NCBI GenBank assembly: GCA_023264875.1
Contig: JAHFUX010000001.1
Coordinates: 28,638-87,114, forward strand
DNA from: Nitrosarchaeum sp.
Lineage (GTDB): Archaea; Thermoproteota; Nitrososphaeria; Nitrososphaerales; Nitrosopumilaceae
DNA length: 58,477 bases
Direction of reading: 5' to 3'
Shown: positions 33,085 to 42,037 of the stretch, piece after piece
How the letters are laid out: each line of letters opens with the position of its first letter
How positions within the stretch are numbered: the first letter of the stretch is position 1
Translations under genes and position numbers: made by a program
The notes under the pieces: generated by a model
What the model was told of the DNA's origin: nothing
The model's database searches: none
Seen by the model: only the letters and a program-made list of their open reading frames with translations

Positions 33085-33368
33085 ATCGTTAGACCAAAAT
33101 TATCTGCAAATGTTGTGAATGTGTAATATGCTTGAAGAAATTCTCGTCCTGATTGACTAATTCTATATTTGTTTGAACCTTGCGCATCTACTTGTTCTAA
33201 TAATCCTTGAGATACCAGTGTCTTCAAAATTCTAGAAATTCTAGAATGTGAAATGTTAGCTTTTCTAATCAGATAAGTTACTGTAGCACCTTCCTCATCT
33301 TGAAGGTCATCACGCGTAGTAGACAATATGTCTCCAATAATTTTCATATGTGTTCTATATTCAACCAT
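33081..33368 (-). CDS. winged helix-turn-helix transcriptional regulator
   Basis: A 95-residue paralogue of the regulator at 25902-26183. MVEYRTHMKIIGDIL, YLIRKANISHSRISRILKTLVSQGLL (recognition helix, about 29-54) and KYRISQSGREFLQAYYTF (wing and last helix) are aligned positions. No additional domain, so it would bind DNA as a dimer and sense by interaction or modification. It follows an AT-rich promoter gap of about 125 bp shared with the membrane-protein gene. Confidence 0.9.
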   Translation of the reverse strand: MVEYRTHMKIIGDILSTTRDDLQDEEGATVTYLIRKANISHSRISRILKTLVSQGLLEQVDAQGSNKYRISQSGREFLQAYYTFTTFADNFGLTI

Positions 33369-33494
33369 GTTTATTCCCTGTATACGTTAATTTCACAATT
33401 TCTATGAGAGTGAGTTGATATTTTGCAATATACTAAAAAGATAAAAGAATTTGACAAATTTAGATTTTGTAATTAATTTGAGCCTAGCAACTAA

Positions 33495-34136
33495 TTACTC
33501 TAAATCATCATCAAATTTTATCTTCGTTAAAGGAATTTTACTTACTGGAATAAACAATGCAATCAAACCTCCAATTTTGATAGACATAGAAACTGAATAT
33601 AATATAGATTCTGGAAACACAAATGAATACCATCCTAAAAATTCTCCAAGTGCCAATAATGCCAATCCGACTGCTACGGATATAGCTCCTTTGTTTTTAT
33701 TTTCAAAATATGATAATATTGTTTCAATTGCTCCATAAGCTAATAAAATAAATGAAACAGATCTAAAGATGTGTTCTATTTGTACAGAAGACACTAAGAA
33801 TAACGGAAAAATTCCAATTGTTCTGAAATACCTTGATCTTGGAAAAAATGATTTGATGCTATGTGAAAATGCTATGAAGAAATATCCTATTGTTTGGATG
33901 ACAATTCCTAATGTTTGAATCCATCTCTCTATGTTGCCAGATTTTATTACAAAATCTTCTATCATGTATCCTGCCCATATTACAAAAAACCCTATACTGA
34001 TTGAAAAAAATGCAACTGTTAATCTAAATAGTGTGGGGCTGCCTGTATTTCTAAATCCCCTCATTGACATTATTCCTATTGCAAGTCCTACCAAAAATCC
34101 AACCAAATTTAGTATGTTTTCTAATAGAAATTCCAA
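33495..34136 (-). CDS. multi-pass membrane protein
   Basis: A 213-residue protein with about six or seven hydrophobic helices (for example LVGLAIGIMSMRGF, FSISIGFFVIWAGYM, TLGIVIQTIGYFFIAFS, FILLAYGAIETILSYF and AISVAVGLALLALGEFLGW) and short basic or acidic loops. The C-terminal tail is acidic (KFDDDLE). No transporter or enzyme motif is visible. It lies between two regulatory/zinc proteins on the minus strand. Function unknown. Confidence 0.75.
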   Translation of the reverse strand: MEFLLENILNLVGFLVGLAIGIMSMRGFRNTGSPTLFRLTVAFFSISIGFFVIWAGYMIEDFVIKSGNIERWIQTLGIVIQTIGYFFIAFSHSIKSFFPRSRYFRTIGIFPLFLVSSVQIEHIFRSVSFILLAYGAIETILSYFENKNKGAISVAVGLALLALGEFLGWYSFVFPESILYSVSMSIKIGGLIALFIPVSKIPLTKIKFDDDLE

Positions 34137-34196
34137 TGATGTTTAACAATTCCTCAATCTAATTATTTTAATCTGCTGAATGATTTTACAATGTTG

Positions 34197-34406
34197 TTAA
34201 TCCCATTCATCTAATGACCCTGCAGACTGACCTTCAGTACTACCCGTATAATCTCCAAGAATATCTGAGTATGTTGTTTCATTATGTGCAATGAATTTAA
34301 CATATTCTCCATAACTCATATCTAAATCACAGTTTTCACATTTTACAAAAGAAAAGTCCATTGATAATTCCGCAGTTTTCTTACATTTTGGACATTTTAT
34401 CTTCAC
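34197..34406 (-). CDS. zinc-ribbon protein
   Basis: A 69-residue acidic protein with CPKCKK near the N terminus and CENCDL about 25 residues later, making a four-Cys zinc ribbon. The rest is an acidic, Tyr/Ser-rich tail ending in DEWD. It is divergent from the YggX-like gene, which also has two CxxC pairs. Function unknown; an adaptor or transcription-linked role is possible. Confidence 0.75.
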   Translation of the reverse strand: MKIKCPKCKKTAELSMDFSFVKCENCDLDMSYGEYVKFIAHNETTYSDILGDYTGSTEGQSAGSLDEWD

Positions 34407-34483
34407 AATTGATTTTGCATTTGTTAACTATTATTACTTCTCATTCAATAAAAGATAAAAGGAGTTCATTCTTGCTATCCTCT

Positions 34484-34765
34484 ATGAGTCGAATTTGTAC
34501 AAAATGTAAAAACTCTATCCTTGATAATGAGGAACTTGACATGGTTGCTGAGAAATACCCAGTTTGTAACAAGTGCTGGACTGAATGGAAAGAATATCGT
34601 GTAATGGTGATGAATGAAATGAGACTTGATATGTCTATGGCAGATCATAGAAAATTATTGAAAAAACATGAAAAAATCTTTGCAGGCGTACTTTCTCCTG
34701 AAGGAGAAATAGTCGACTATACTAATGAAGACAATAGAAAACCCGATAAACTTCCAGACGCCTAG
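34484..34765 (+). CDS. YggX-like Fe(II)-trafficking protein with zinc finger
   Basis: From ATG 34484 the protein has 93 residues. Cys5/Cys8 and Cys28/Cys31 form a zinc-finger-like knuckle. The second part (W32-x2-W35, NEMRL at 44-48, then DHRKLLKKHEKIF) resembles YggX, which has W-x2-W...NE-RL...R-L-M--F and links iron or oxidative stress to Fe-S clusters. Fusion of a CxxC finger to that helix pair is unusual. A frame open from 34361 adds 41 hydrophobic residues without family match and is rejected. The last 4 bp overlap the convergent gene. Confidence 0.65.
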   Translation: MSRICTKCKNSILDNEELDMVAEKYPVCNKCWTEWKEYRVMVMNEMRLDMSMADHRKLLKKHEKIFAGVLSPEGEIVDYTNEDNRKPDKLPDA

Positions 34766-35223
34766 AACTTCAAGTATTTTTTTGCATTATCTGGTATAAC
34801 TATCATTAATTTTCTTTTTTGCTCTACATCAAGTTCAATAACTATTTTCTTGATTGTTTGTGAAAGAATGTCTTTTTTTCCTTCATCTAATGTTAAGAAA
34901 ATCTCTAATATTCCATCTAAATTAAATGCAATTAATTTTTGTGGAGATTCAGAAATCTCATTAATGTAGCCAGCAAATAACCCATTTCGCTGTTCTTCTG
35001 ATAGTGTAGTTAAGATCTCTAACCATGTTTTGAAAAGTTTTGCAAAATTTGGAAAAGGAATTGTAGGTCCAGCTTCCAGAGCATTATTGATGATTTCTTT
35101 TCTCTCTACTTCTGTCATTGAGAAAAATTCCATCATTCTTTTTTTCAAAACAGGTATTCTAAGAAAATCTGGAAGATTTGCCAATATTACTATAATATTT
35201 CCTGCATAATTTGGTTCTGCCAA
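34762..35223 (-). CDS. conserved hypothetical protein
   Basis: A 153-residue all-helical, soluble protein with repeated Leu/Ile heptads and charged surfaces (IVILANLPDFLRIPVLKKRM, KIVIELDVEQKRKLMIVIPDN). No cofactor or catalytic motif is evident. It might be a scaffold or regulator. It is divergent from purA with an 80-bp promoter gap. Confidence 0.7.
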   Translation of the reverse strand: MAEPNYAGNIIVILANLPDFLRIPVLKKRMMEFFSMTEVERKEIINNALEAGPTIPFPNFAKLFKTWLEILTTLSEEQRNGLFAGYINEISESPQKLIAFNLDGILEIFLTLDEGKKDILSQTIKKIVIELDVEQKRKLMIVIPDNAKKYLKF

Positions 35224-35303
35224 CGATCAATTCTATTTCTAATTGAATATTAAATCATCTGACAACACGTCAGCTTAAATAAACGGAATTCAAATTCGAG
35301 AAT

Positions 35304-36305
35304 ATGACTTCAACTGTTGTTGTTGGTGGATTTTTTGGAGATGAAGGCAAAGGAAAGATAATCTCATATTTAGCAATGAAAGATAATCCAAAAATTATTG
35401 TTCGTGGTGGTGCTGGTCCAAATGCAGGTCATACCATTAGAGATGGTGATAAAATATACAAAGTCAGAATGCTGCCAAGCGGATTTTTGAATAAAAATGC
35501 AAAAGTGATGATTGGTCCTGGAGTTGTCATTAACCCTGCTGTTTTATTAAAAGAAATACAAGATTTTGATGCATCTGGGCGTTCATTTATTGATAAACAT
35601 TGTGGAATTATTGAAGAAAGTCATCTCACCAGAGACTCTAAGGGCGAATTAAAAGAAAAGATTGGCAGTACTGGTTCTGGTACTGGTCCTGCAAATGCAG
35701 ATAGAGCAATGAGAGTTTTAAAATTAGCAAAAGACATCGATTCTTTATCTTCATTGATTGTAGATGTTCCTGCTGAAATAAACTCCGCACTTTCTCTAAA
35801 TCAAAATGTACTAGTTGAAGGAACTCAGGGCACATTTTTATCTTTATGGCATGGAACATATCCTTTTGTAACTTCAAAAGATGTCACTGCTTCTGGAATT
35901 TGTGCTGATGTTGGACTCGGACCCAAAAAAGTCGATGAGGTAATTGTTGTCTTCAAATCATACGTTACACGTGTTGGCACTGGGCCATTAGCAAACGAAC
36001 TTACGCTTGCAGAAGCTGAAAGCAAAGGTTGGTCTGAATTTGGAACTGTAACTGGTAGACAGAGACGCGCAGCTGATTTTGATTTTGATTTAGCTAGGCG
36101 TGCAATCATGCTCAACAGCGCAACTCAAATTTCTATAACAAAATTAGATGTGATATTTCCAGATTGTGCAGGCAAAACATCTTTTGAAGAACTTTCTAAA
36201 GATGCACAATCATTCATAAATAATATTGAAGATAAATTAAACACGCCTGTAACAATAATTGGAACAGGACCTGCTGTCAATGAAATTATTGATAGAAGAA
36301 AATAG
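35304..36305 (+). CDS. purA: adenylosuccinate synthetase
   Basis: Joins IMP and aspartate with GTP. At 333 residues it is the compact archaeal form, well below the roughly 430 of bacterial enzymes. GGFFGDEGKGKIISYL is the IMP/GTP P-loop with the catalytic Asp and Lys, NAGHTI the catalytic His, GSTGSGTGPA the IMP loop, EGTQGTFLSLWHGTYPFVTS the switch region, and GTVTGRQRRAADFD the aspartate/IMP-binding Arg segment. It acts before purB in AMP synthesis. Confidence 0.95.
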   Translation: MTSTVVVGGFFGDEGKGKIISYLAMKDNPKIIVRGGAGPNAGHTIRDGDKIYKVRMLPSGFLNKNAKVMIGPGVVINPAVLLKEIQDFDASGRSFIDKHCGIIEESHLTRDSKGELKEKIGSTGSGTGPANADRAMRVLKLAKDIDSLSSLIVDVPAEINSALSLNQNVLVEGTQGTFLSLWHGTYPFVTSKDVTASGICADVGLGPKKVDEVIVVFKSYVTRVGTGPLANELTLAEAESKGWSEFGTVTGRQRRAADFDFDLARRAIMLNSATQISITKLDVIFPDCAGKTSFEELSKDAQSFINNIEDKLNTPVTIIGTGPAVNEIIDRRK

Positions 36306-36354
36306 CCTGGAAAATTTTGGGTAAGTTTAATTTAGTATTGTACAAAAAATAATC

Positions 36355-37017
36355 GTGGATAAATTACCTCGTTACATTCAAGTCTCTTCCACGCTGGAAT
36401 TTTCTAGATTAGTATGTGCTCTTGAACGTGCACCACGTGTATCATTTCTTCATGAACATAATGGTCAGAAAGTTTTATCCGTTCAAATGGATGTATTAAA
36501 AGAAAAACCAATTGTGTATTATACCCCATTTGAACACAATGGTCATTACATTTGTTATGGCTTAAAAGGTGGAAAAGAAGAATCTGATATTGTAAATTCT
36601 ACATCCGATGCAAGTAAACTATATTCACCTATTGTAAGAATAAAGTCTCTTCCAGATGCATTGAAACCTGGAAATGGAACTGCTGACAGATATCTACCTA
36701 TTGAGCTTGAAGATTTATCTAGTCTTGCAAAACTTACTTGGGGTTTTGAAGAAGCACCGTTTCCGTTATTTTTATTTCCGCATAGTGATAAATGGCTTGT
36801 TGGAGTTTTTATGAATTTTAATGAAGAAGGAACCTCTTATTTCTGTCATGTAGTACTTGATTCTGATCCTGAAAAACCATTCTTAAAATTCACAACTAAT
36901 AATGATGCTGAACCTTCGTTTGTAGAAAATCCATCAGAACATGGCTATTCATATGTCAAAATTATAAAACTAAAAGAAACACATCCTCTAGTTGATTATG
37001 GCCACCTTCAAAACTAG
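36355..37017 (+). CDS. conserved hypothetical protein
   Basis: A 220-residue soluble alpha/beta protein with no membrane segment or signal. Start: GTG 36355. Segments such as EHNGQKVLSVQMDVLKEKP and FFPHSDKWLVGVFMNFNEEG-type strands suggest repeated beta-hairpins, perhaps two related halves. It overlaps the start region of pyrF by about 20 bp, so it is probably co-translated with it. I recognise no family. Confidence 0.7.
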   Translation: MDKLPRYIQVSSTLEFSRLVCALERAPRVSFLHEHNGQKVLSVQMDVLKEKPIVYYTPFEHNGHYICYGLKGGKEESDIVNSTSDASKLYSPIVRIKSLPDALKPGNGTADRYLPIELEDLSSLAKLTWGFEEAPFPLFLFPHSDKWLVGVFMNFNEEGTSYFCHVVLDSDPEKPFLKFTTNNDAEPSFVENPSEHGYSYVKIIKLKETHPLVDYGHLQN

Positions 37018-37738
37018 AATTTCTCAGATTTCAAAAAAGAATGGCAAAATTATTCTTGCTAATGACTATGATTCATCCGTGAATAATTTAGAAACAAAAA
37101 CCATACAGAACATCAAAACATTGCATCCATATCTATGTGGAATTAAACTAAATTTTCATTTATTGTTACCTCTGAGTTTCAAAGAAATTTCTAAAATCAA
37201 TAAGACTGCTCATAATTATGGGTTACAGACAATTGCTGATATTAAATTAAATGATATTGGAAATACAAACAAAGTTACTACGGAATATCTTTGGAATTTA
37301 GGTTTTGATGCAGTAATCGCCAATCCAATTATGGGATTAGATAGCCTAAAACAATTAGTGAAATCTTCTCACAAGGAAAACAAAGGTGTTATCACATTGT
37401 GTCATATGAGTGCCCCTGAAGCCAAGTTATCCTATGATATGGAAATTAAAATGGGTAAAAAACAGCAACTTTATCAATTGTTCTTGGATTGGGCTATTGC
37501 CTCTAAAGTTGATGGAATTGTAGTTGGCGCAACATTTCCAGAAATTATTCGATACTGTAATAAAAAAGCAGGTACAAAATTAGATATATTTTCACCCGGC
37601 ATTGGTACCCAAGGAGGAAGTGTTAAAGAGGCCATCTCCGTTGGTACTGACTATCTAATTGTAGGTAGAACAATACTTAATGCTAAAAATCCTGTAACTA
37701 TTTTAAAAGAATTGCAACTACAAAGTTTTGCTAAGTAA
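36998..37738 (+). CDS. pyrF: orotidine 5'-phosphate decarboxylase
   Basis: Decarboxylates OMP to UMP, the last step of de novo UMP synthesis. In the 246-residue barrel, IILANDYDSS opens the first strand, and ADIKLNDIGNTN is the DxKxxD catalytic tetrad region (D-x-K-x-N-D-I, close to the usual D-x-K-x-x-D-I). SPGIGTQGGSVKEA and DYLIVGRTIL bind phosphate at the C terminus. ATG 36998 is preferred to the TTG at 36992. It overlaps the convergent Nudix gene by about 20 bp. Confidence 0.88.
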   Translation: MATFKTRISQISKKNGKIILANDYDSSVNNLETKTIQNIKTLHPYLCGIKLNFHLLLPLSFKEISKINKTAHNYGLQTIADIKLNDIGNTNKVTTEYLWNLGFDAVIANPIMGLDSLKQLVKSSHKENKGVITLCHMSAPEAKLSYDMEIKMGKKQQLYQLFLDWAIASKVDGIVVGATFPEIIRYCNKKAGTKLDIFSPGIGTQGGSVKEAISVGTDYLIVGRTILNAKNPVTILKELQLQSFAK

Positions 37739-38137
37739 TGATTTTGATTTAGATAAAATTAATCTTGCATTATCGAATGTTGTTTTCTCCATAGCTGTTT
37801 GATAATCCATCCAAGTATAATCCAGATGTTCGTGTGAAATTAAAACTTCTTTAGTTTTTGTCTCTGCTAAGAAAAAAACAACTCTCTTATGAACTAGTTC
37901 TCCCTGAAATTGAAAATTGTATTCTATCCATTCCTCAAAATCATCTACAAATACAATGTCTGTGATTCCTGTTTCTTCTAGTGTTTCTCTTATAGCTGTT
38001 TGATGAGTTGTTTCATCTTCTTCCATTTTACCTTTAACGAAATCCCAATGCCCTGATGGATAATGTAATAATAAAAATAAAATTTTTGAATTCTCTTTTC
38101 TAAACAACACTATGCCCGCAGATGTTTCTTCTATCAT
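37718..38137 (-). CDS. Nudix hydrolase, diadenosine tetraphosphatase-like
   Basis: This 139-residue protein has a complete Nudix box (about residues 35-57): G-K-M-E-E-D-E, then the metal-binding R-E-x-x-E-E-x-G as RETLEETGI. ETSAGIVLFRKE opens and the box follows GHWDFVKG. Asymmetrical Ap4A hydrolases have this form; it may remove Ap4A or other nucleotide alarmones. It is followed 18 bp upstream by uppS on the same strand and convergent with pyrF. Confidence 0.92.
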   Translation of the reverse strand: MIEETSAGIVLFRKENSKILFLLLHYPSGHWDFVKGKMEEDETTHQTAIRETLEETGITDIVFVDDFEEWIEYNFQFQGELVHKRVVFFLAETKTKEVLISHEHLDYTWMDYQTAMEKTTFDNARLILSKSKSLLSKTL

Positions 38138-38154
38138 TTCTATATCCGTCCTAA

Positions 38155-38952
38155 TTATTTTCCTAATCTTCTTTTTCTTTCTTGGAATGTTCTAATAGCC
38201 CTCATCAAATCGATTTTTCTGAATTCTGGCCAAAATATATCCATAAAGATCAATTCACTATATGCACTTTGCCACATGAGAAATCCACTTAATCTTTTTT
38301 CACCGGATGTTCTTAAAATCATATCTGGTGATGATTGTGGTAAATGCGACGTGTATAAATTTGATTCAATTTCTTTTTTACTTATATCATTAACATTAAG
38401 AGATCCATCTTTGATCTTCTCAGCTATTTTTTTTACAGCATCCACCAATTCATTTTGTCCTCCATATGCTAGTGCAATATTGAGAAAGTGATTATCATAA
38501 TTTTTTGTTGTATCATCTAATCGTTTTAGAACTTCTTTAATTGAATCAGGTAATAGTTCTATTCTGCCGATTCCTTTAACTCTCATTTTATTTTTATGAA
38601 TTCTGGGATCATGATACAGTTTTTCTAATCTAATACGAATCAGTTCATAAAGATGTTCTAATTCCTCATCATCTCTATCTAGATTCTCTGCTGAAAGCGC
38701 ATACAATGTAATTATTTTAATGTCAAATTCTTCGCACCAATCAAGAAGGTTTTCTACTGTATCCGCACCCTTCCAGTGCCCCGTTTTTGGAATAGCAAGA
38801 TGTCTTTTTGCCCATCTCCGGTTTCCATCTAAAATCAATGCAAGATGATTTGGAATATCCCCACCGCGTATTTCACTTTCAAGTCTTTTTGAATAAATTC
38901 TGTATAATCCAGATAATTGAAATACTATATCCTTTATCTTGCTAATATCCAA
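38155..38952 (-). CDS. uppS: polyprenyl diphosphate synthase (cis type)
   Basis: Cis-prenyltransferase of 265 residues making the long-chain polyprenyl diphosphate used as lipid carrier for archaeal N-glycosylation. HLALILDGNRRWAKRH supplies the catalytic Asp and phosphate-binding Arg, followed by GHWKGADTVENLLDWCEEF, LYALSAENL, IALAYGGQNELVDAVKKI and the C-terminal DMILRTSGEKRLSGFLMWQSAYSE region. All family regions are present. It belongs to a minus-strand block with the Nudix gene. Confidence 0.96.
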   Translation of the reverse strand: MDISKIKDIVFQLSGLYRIYSKRLESEIRGGDIPNHLALILDGNRRWAKRHLAIPKTGHWKGADTVENLLDWCEEFDIKIITLYALSAENLDRDDEELEHLYELIRIRLEKLYHDPRIHKNKMRVKGIGRIELLPDSIKEVLKRLDDTTKNYDNHFLNIALAYGGQNELVDAVKKIAEKIKDGSLNVNDISKKEIESNLYTSHLPQSSPDMILRTSGEKRLSGFLMWQSAYSELIFMDIFWPEFRKIDLMRAIRTFQERKRRLGK

Positions 38953-39033
38953 TCACCACTGATAATTGGTACATGCTAGATGATATCAGTGTTTTTCAGG
39001 AATAAAGTTATTGCAAAGGAATTTTTGCTTATT

Positions 39034-40182
39034 TTAGTCTGAAATCATCTCTTGACGTTTATGTTTTCTATATTTTTTAAAGAGAATAGTGGCCGAAATT
39101 AAGGTAGCAGCAAGACCTGCTAACAAAGGTGGCACTAACGTAGTTGAATCAACATCATCATTCATCATAATAATAATAAATTGAGATGTTATAGGATATA
39201 ATGCACCAAGAACTACGATTCTTAAAACATCGCTAATTTGTCTTGGGACACCACCTATCCAATTACTAAGCAGTATTCCTGCAAAAATTGCACCCAAACC
39301 CATCCATAAAATTGGTAATGCTCCTGTGACAAATTGACCAATTATTATTTTATCTGTGAATATTGTAAATAGATCTGAATCTTTTTCTACCAATTTCTGA
39401 TCAACTGAGTTAATTCCAGCTGGAACTGATGATAGAATCAACAAAATACCTGCAACCATTGTAAATATCCTGATAAATCCCATCGGTGTAGGTTTTGTCA
39501 AATTAGACCATGCTCTATCTATATCAAAAGCTCTAATCAAAAATGCTGCACCTAAAATGCTTACTAGCACTGCAAATATTTCTGCAGTGTATCCAAAAAT
39601 TGTTGCAATTCCACCAATCAACAAAAGTATTCCTGGAACTCCCAAGAAAAATTTAGAATATTTTGAATCATATGCTAACATTTTTAGATATTTTCCAAAA
39701 ACTGCATAAGAATATTCAACACTTCTACTTACTTTCATTACCACTCTTTGCACAGAAACAACTGGTAATACATTTTGAATAACTGGAATTACACTTTCAT
39801 CATCTTCTCCATCTGATACAATTACCGCACCATTTGCAGAAAACACCTCTAAAATTTTTTTTATTTCAATTAGAATTTTTTCATCTGCTTGTACTCCCCT
39901 TTCTTTAATTCCAGCTACAATTACTACTTCAACTTGATATCCCTTACTTATCAGATCTTCATATGTTTTAATTGCAGAAAACATTGAATTAGAATCTGCA
40001 TCTTCTGGGTCTTCTAATGCTAATCTCTGCGCTGCATCAATACAGGCATCTCTTCCAATAACTGGTGTGATGATACCTGCTTTTTCACCTATGTCATTAT
40101 CTCTGTCAACACAAATTACTAGTAATTTGTTAGCTGTGGATGCATTGACATCTTTTTCTACCTTGTCAGATCTCTGAGACAT
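39034..40182 (-). CDS. DUF373 family membrane protein
   Basis: A 382-residue protein. The cytoplasmic N-terminal half opens LLVICVDRDNDIGEKAG and has a Rossmann-like EVVIVAGIKE strand/loop; the C-terminal half has about six to seven membrane helices (LLIGGIATIFGYTAEIFAVLV, FTMVAGILLILSSVPAGI, LGAIFAGILLSNWIGG, LGALYPITSQFIIIMMND and others). This is the archaeal DUF373 layout. No biochemical function is established by the sequence. Confidence 0.85.
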   Translation of the reverse strand: MSQRSDKVEKDVNASTANKLLVICVDRDNDIGEKAGIITPVIGRDACIDAAQRLALEDPEDADSNSMFSAIKTYEDLISKGYQVEVVIVAGIKERGVQADEKILIEIKKILEVFSANGAVIVSDGEDDESVIPVIQNVLPVVSVQRVVMKVSRSVEYSYAVFGKYLKMLAYDSKYSKFFLGVPGILLLIGGIATIFGYTAEIFAVLVSILGAAFLIRAFDIDRAWSNLTKPTPMGFIRIFTMVAGILLILSSVPAGINSVDQKLVEKDSDLFTIFTDKIIIGQFVTGALPILWMGLGAIFAGILLSNWIGGVPRQISDVLRIVVLGALYPITSQFIIIMMNDDVDSTTLVPPLLAGLAATLISATILFKKYRKHKRQEMISD

Positions 40183-40257
40183 TCTTTTTCTAACTGTCGA
40201 ATTGCTTTTTAATGATTTCCAACTTCTAAAAATATTATGATTAGGTTTTGAGCCTAA

Positions 40258-40746
40258 CTAGGGTCTTAACTCATTTGATTTATTAATTAATTCTTGTGAT
40301 TCTGTTCTTAATGATTCTATTTTTTGCATAATTTTAGTATCAATCTGACCTTCTTTTAACATATTTGCTGCGATTTTGGTTTCTACGATATACGCATTGA
40401 ATTTTTTTAGAGCCTCCATGTAACTAATGTAACTATCTTGCCATTCTTTTGGCGGTTTAGATGTTATAAATTCACTAATTTGAGCAGTAACTTGTGATGA
40501 TGTTACTTCTGTTATTGTAATATATTCATCAGGAGATGTTTTTTCATTCAAAAGATTCTGAAATTCTGTTTCAATAGATTCTTGTAAAACCTCATGAATT
40601 TTCTTTACTCCATCAAGATAATTCTCATAATCTGATACAACCAAAGTAGATGGATTCTCTTGAGGTATTGCCCAAAAGAGAAAACTGGCAGCTGTAATTG
40701 CTACTAAAATAATCACTGTGACTGTAATTCCTTTTTTAGATGCCAT
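40258..40746 (-). CDS. membrane-anchored hypothetical protein
   Basis: A 162-residue protein with one N-terminal helix (VTVIILVAITAASFLFWAI) and a helical, Gln/Glu/Lys-rich remainder with long heptads (KFNAYIVETKIAANMLKEGQ). It would be tethered to the membrane with most of the protein outside. No recognised family. Confidence 0.75.
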   Translation of the reverse strand: MASKKGITVTVIILVAITAASFLFWAIPQENPSTLVVSDYENYLDGVKKIHEVLQESIETEFQNLLNEKTSPDEYITITEVTSSQVTAQISEFITSKPPKEWQDSYISYMEALKKFNAYIVETKIAANMLKEGQIDTKIMQKIESLRTESQELINKSNELRP

Positions 40747-40997
40747 TTTGTTAGCTTAGAATTAGGGTGTTTATAACTGGTAAACCTTTCAAAATATAGC
40801 CTCTTATTGAATAAATATTAAAAAAAATCAATACAAATACAATTCTTATTAAAAATATTAAAAAAATCACAATATTCGTTGAAATTTTTTATAATACTTC
40901 ATTTTTGATACATTAAAAAATTTACACACATCTAGTCTATAGTTAAATAATTTTCACAGGCTCTTCCTAAATACCACCAAGTACGACATTTTCTAGA
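40747..40997. other. AT-rich intergenic region, no gene seen
   Basis: About 250 bp of very AT-rich DNA separates the minus-strand membrane protein from the plus-strand DUF5679 gene. Short A and T runs abound (for example around 40820-40920). A CTAAATAC element near 40966 lies about 28 bp before the ATG at 40998. No stem of note, ORF or RNA gene is visible. Confidence 0.6.
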
Positions 40998-41141
40998 ATG
41001 GTAGAAGCATATTGCGTAAAATGCAGAGCTAAAAGGGAAGTCAAAGATCCCAAAGAAACTAAACTAAAGAACGGACGTCCTGCTGTAAAAGGCACATGTC
41101 CTAAATGTGGAACTAATGTCTTCCGAATAGGAAAGATGTAG
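40998..41141 (+). CDS. DUF5679-type 47-aa zinc protein
   Basis: ATG 40998 to TAG 41141 encodes 47 residues: MVEAYCVKCRAKREV, then NGRPAVKGTCPKCGTNVFRI and a short end. The C-x2-C / C-x2-C spacing is a zinc ribbon of the DUF5679 family common in archaea, often near translation genes. It lies before aIF2-beta and is basic, consistent with RNA or ribosome binding (inference). Confidence 0.85.
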   Translation: MVEAYCVKCRAKREVKDPKETKLKNGRPAVKGTCPKCGTNVFRIGKM

Positions 41142-41209
41142 GTCAACAAAATCCACACGATTTCTCTTTTTCAAAAACCAATATAGGGTACAGTATACAC
41201 AATTTTTCA

Positions 41210-41632
41210 GTGACCAAATCTGATTATGAACATCTACTTAAGAGAATTCAGGATAAGTTAGGTGATACTAAAAAAGCATCTACTGCTAGATTTGAACTCC
41301 CAGTGGTTGATGTGATGTGGGAAGGTCAAAAAACTTTTCTGCGTAATTTCTCAGAGTTTCCAAAAGTGCTTCGTCGAGATCCTGATAAAGTTCTACAATA
41401 CCTCTCTAAAGAATTTGCAGTTCCAGCTGAGCGCTTAGGTGATAAGGCAATGTTTGTTGGAAGAAGAGCACCTGATGACTTTACTCGTCTTTTCCAAATT
41501 TATGTTAAAGACTATGTAGAGTGTCATACTTGTAAAAGTCCTGATACAAAGATTTTAAAAGAAAATCGAATTTCTTTTTTGATTTGTGAAGCCTGCGGTG
41601 CCAAGTCTACTCTAAAAGGTAAATATGCATAA
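41210..41632 (+). CDS. translation initiation factor aIF2 subunit beta
   Basis: A 140-residue subunit of the heterotrimeric aIF2, which carries Met-tRNAi to the small ribosomal subunit. The N-terminal helix is followed by the alpha/beta domain (VDVMWEGQKTFLRNFSEF, LQYLSKEFAVPAERLGDKA) and a C-terminal zinc ribbon (YVECHTCKSPDTKI...LICEACGAKST). Start: GTG 41210. The DUF424 gene overlaps its stop by one base. Confidence 0.96.
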   Translation: MTKSDYEHLLKRIQDKLGDTKKASTARFELPVVDVMWEGQKTFLRNFSEFPKVLRRDPDKVLQYLSKEFAVPAERLGDKAMFVGRRAPDDFTRLFQIYVKDYVECHTCKSPDTKILKENRISFLICEACGAKSTLKGKYA

Positions 41633-41928
41633 TGCAATTCTCAGTTAAAATTACTGAATACCAAAAAAATTTAATGCTAAATATCTGTGATGCAGATCTT
41701 CTTGGAAAAGCTATATCTCAAAATGAATTAACTGTGACAATAAGTAAAAGCTATTATGGTGATCAAATAATTGAAAAAGATGAAGCTGAAAAATTACTTA
41801 AAAATTCGTCGATAATTAATATGGTTGGAAAAAATACAATATCTCTTTCATTAGAACTTGGAATCGGTTCTGAAAATGGAGTAAAAAAAATTTCTGGAGT
41901 GCCATTTTTGATTGTTTTTAAAATGTAA
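41632..41928 (+). CDS. DUF424 family protein
   Basis: A 98-residue protein. The family pattern is clear: KITEYQKNLMLNICDADLLGK, then YYGDQIIEKDEAEKLLKNSS and NMVGKNTISLSLELGI. DUF424 genes are regularly adjacent to aIF2-beta in archaea and the one-base overlap here (TAATG) implies co-translation. Its role in initiation or RNA metabolism is not known. Confidence 0.9.
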   Translation: MQFSVKITEYQKNLMLNICDADLLGKAISQNELTVTISKSYYGDQIIEKDEAEKLLKNSSIINMVGKNTISLSLELGIGSENGVKKISGVPFLIVFKM

Positions 41929-42037
41929 TGTGTTTAAATTGCAAATAAAGAAATTATTATGTTGATTGTGTAAAAATATCATTTTCTAACAATGCAATAA
42001 AGGAAATCTCTTTTATCTAGTATCTACAATAATACTC

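Noticed and set aside
34361-34483. Upstream 41-residue extension of the YggX-like gene
   Set aside because: Hydrophobic, not matching the family, and overlapping the divergent zinc-ribbon gene and promoter; the internal ATG 34484 starts directly before the first CxxC.
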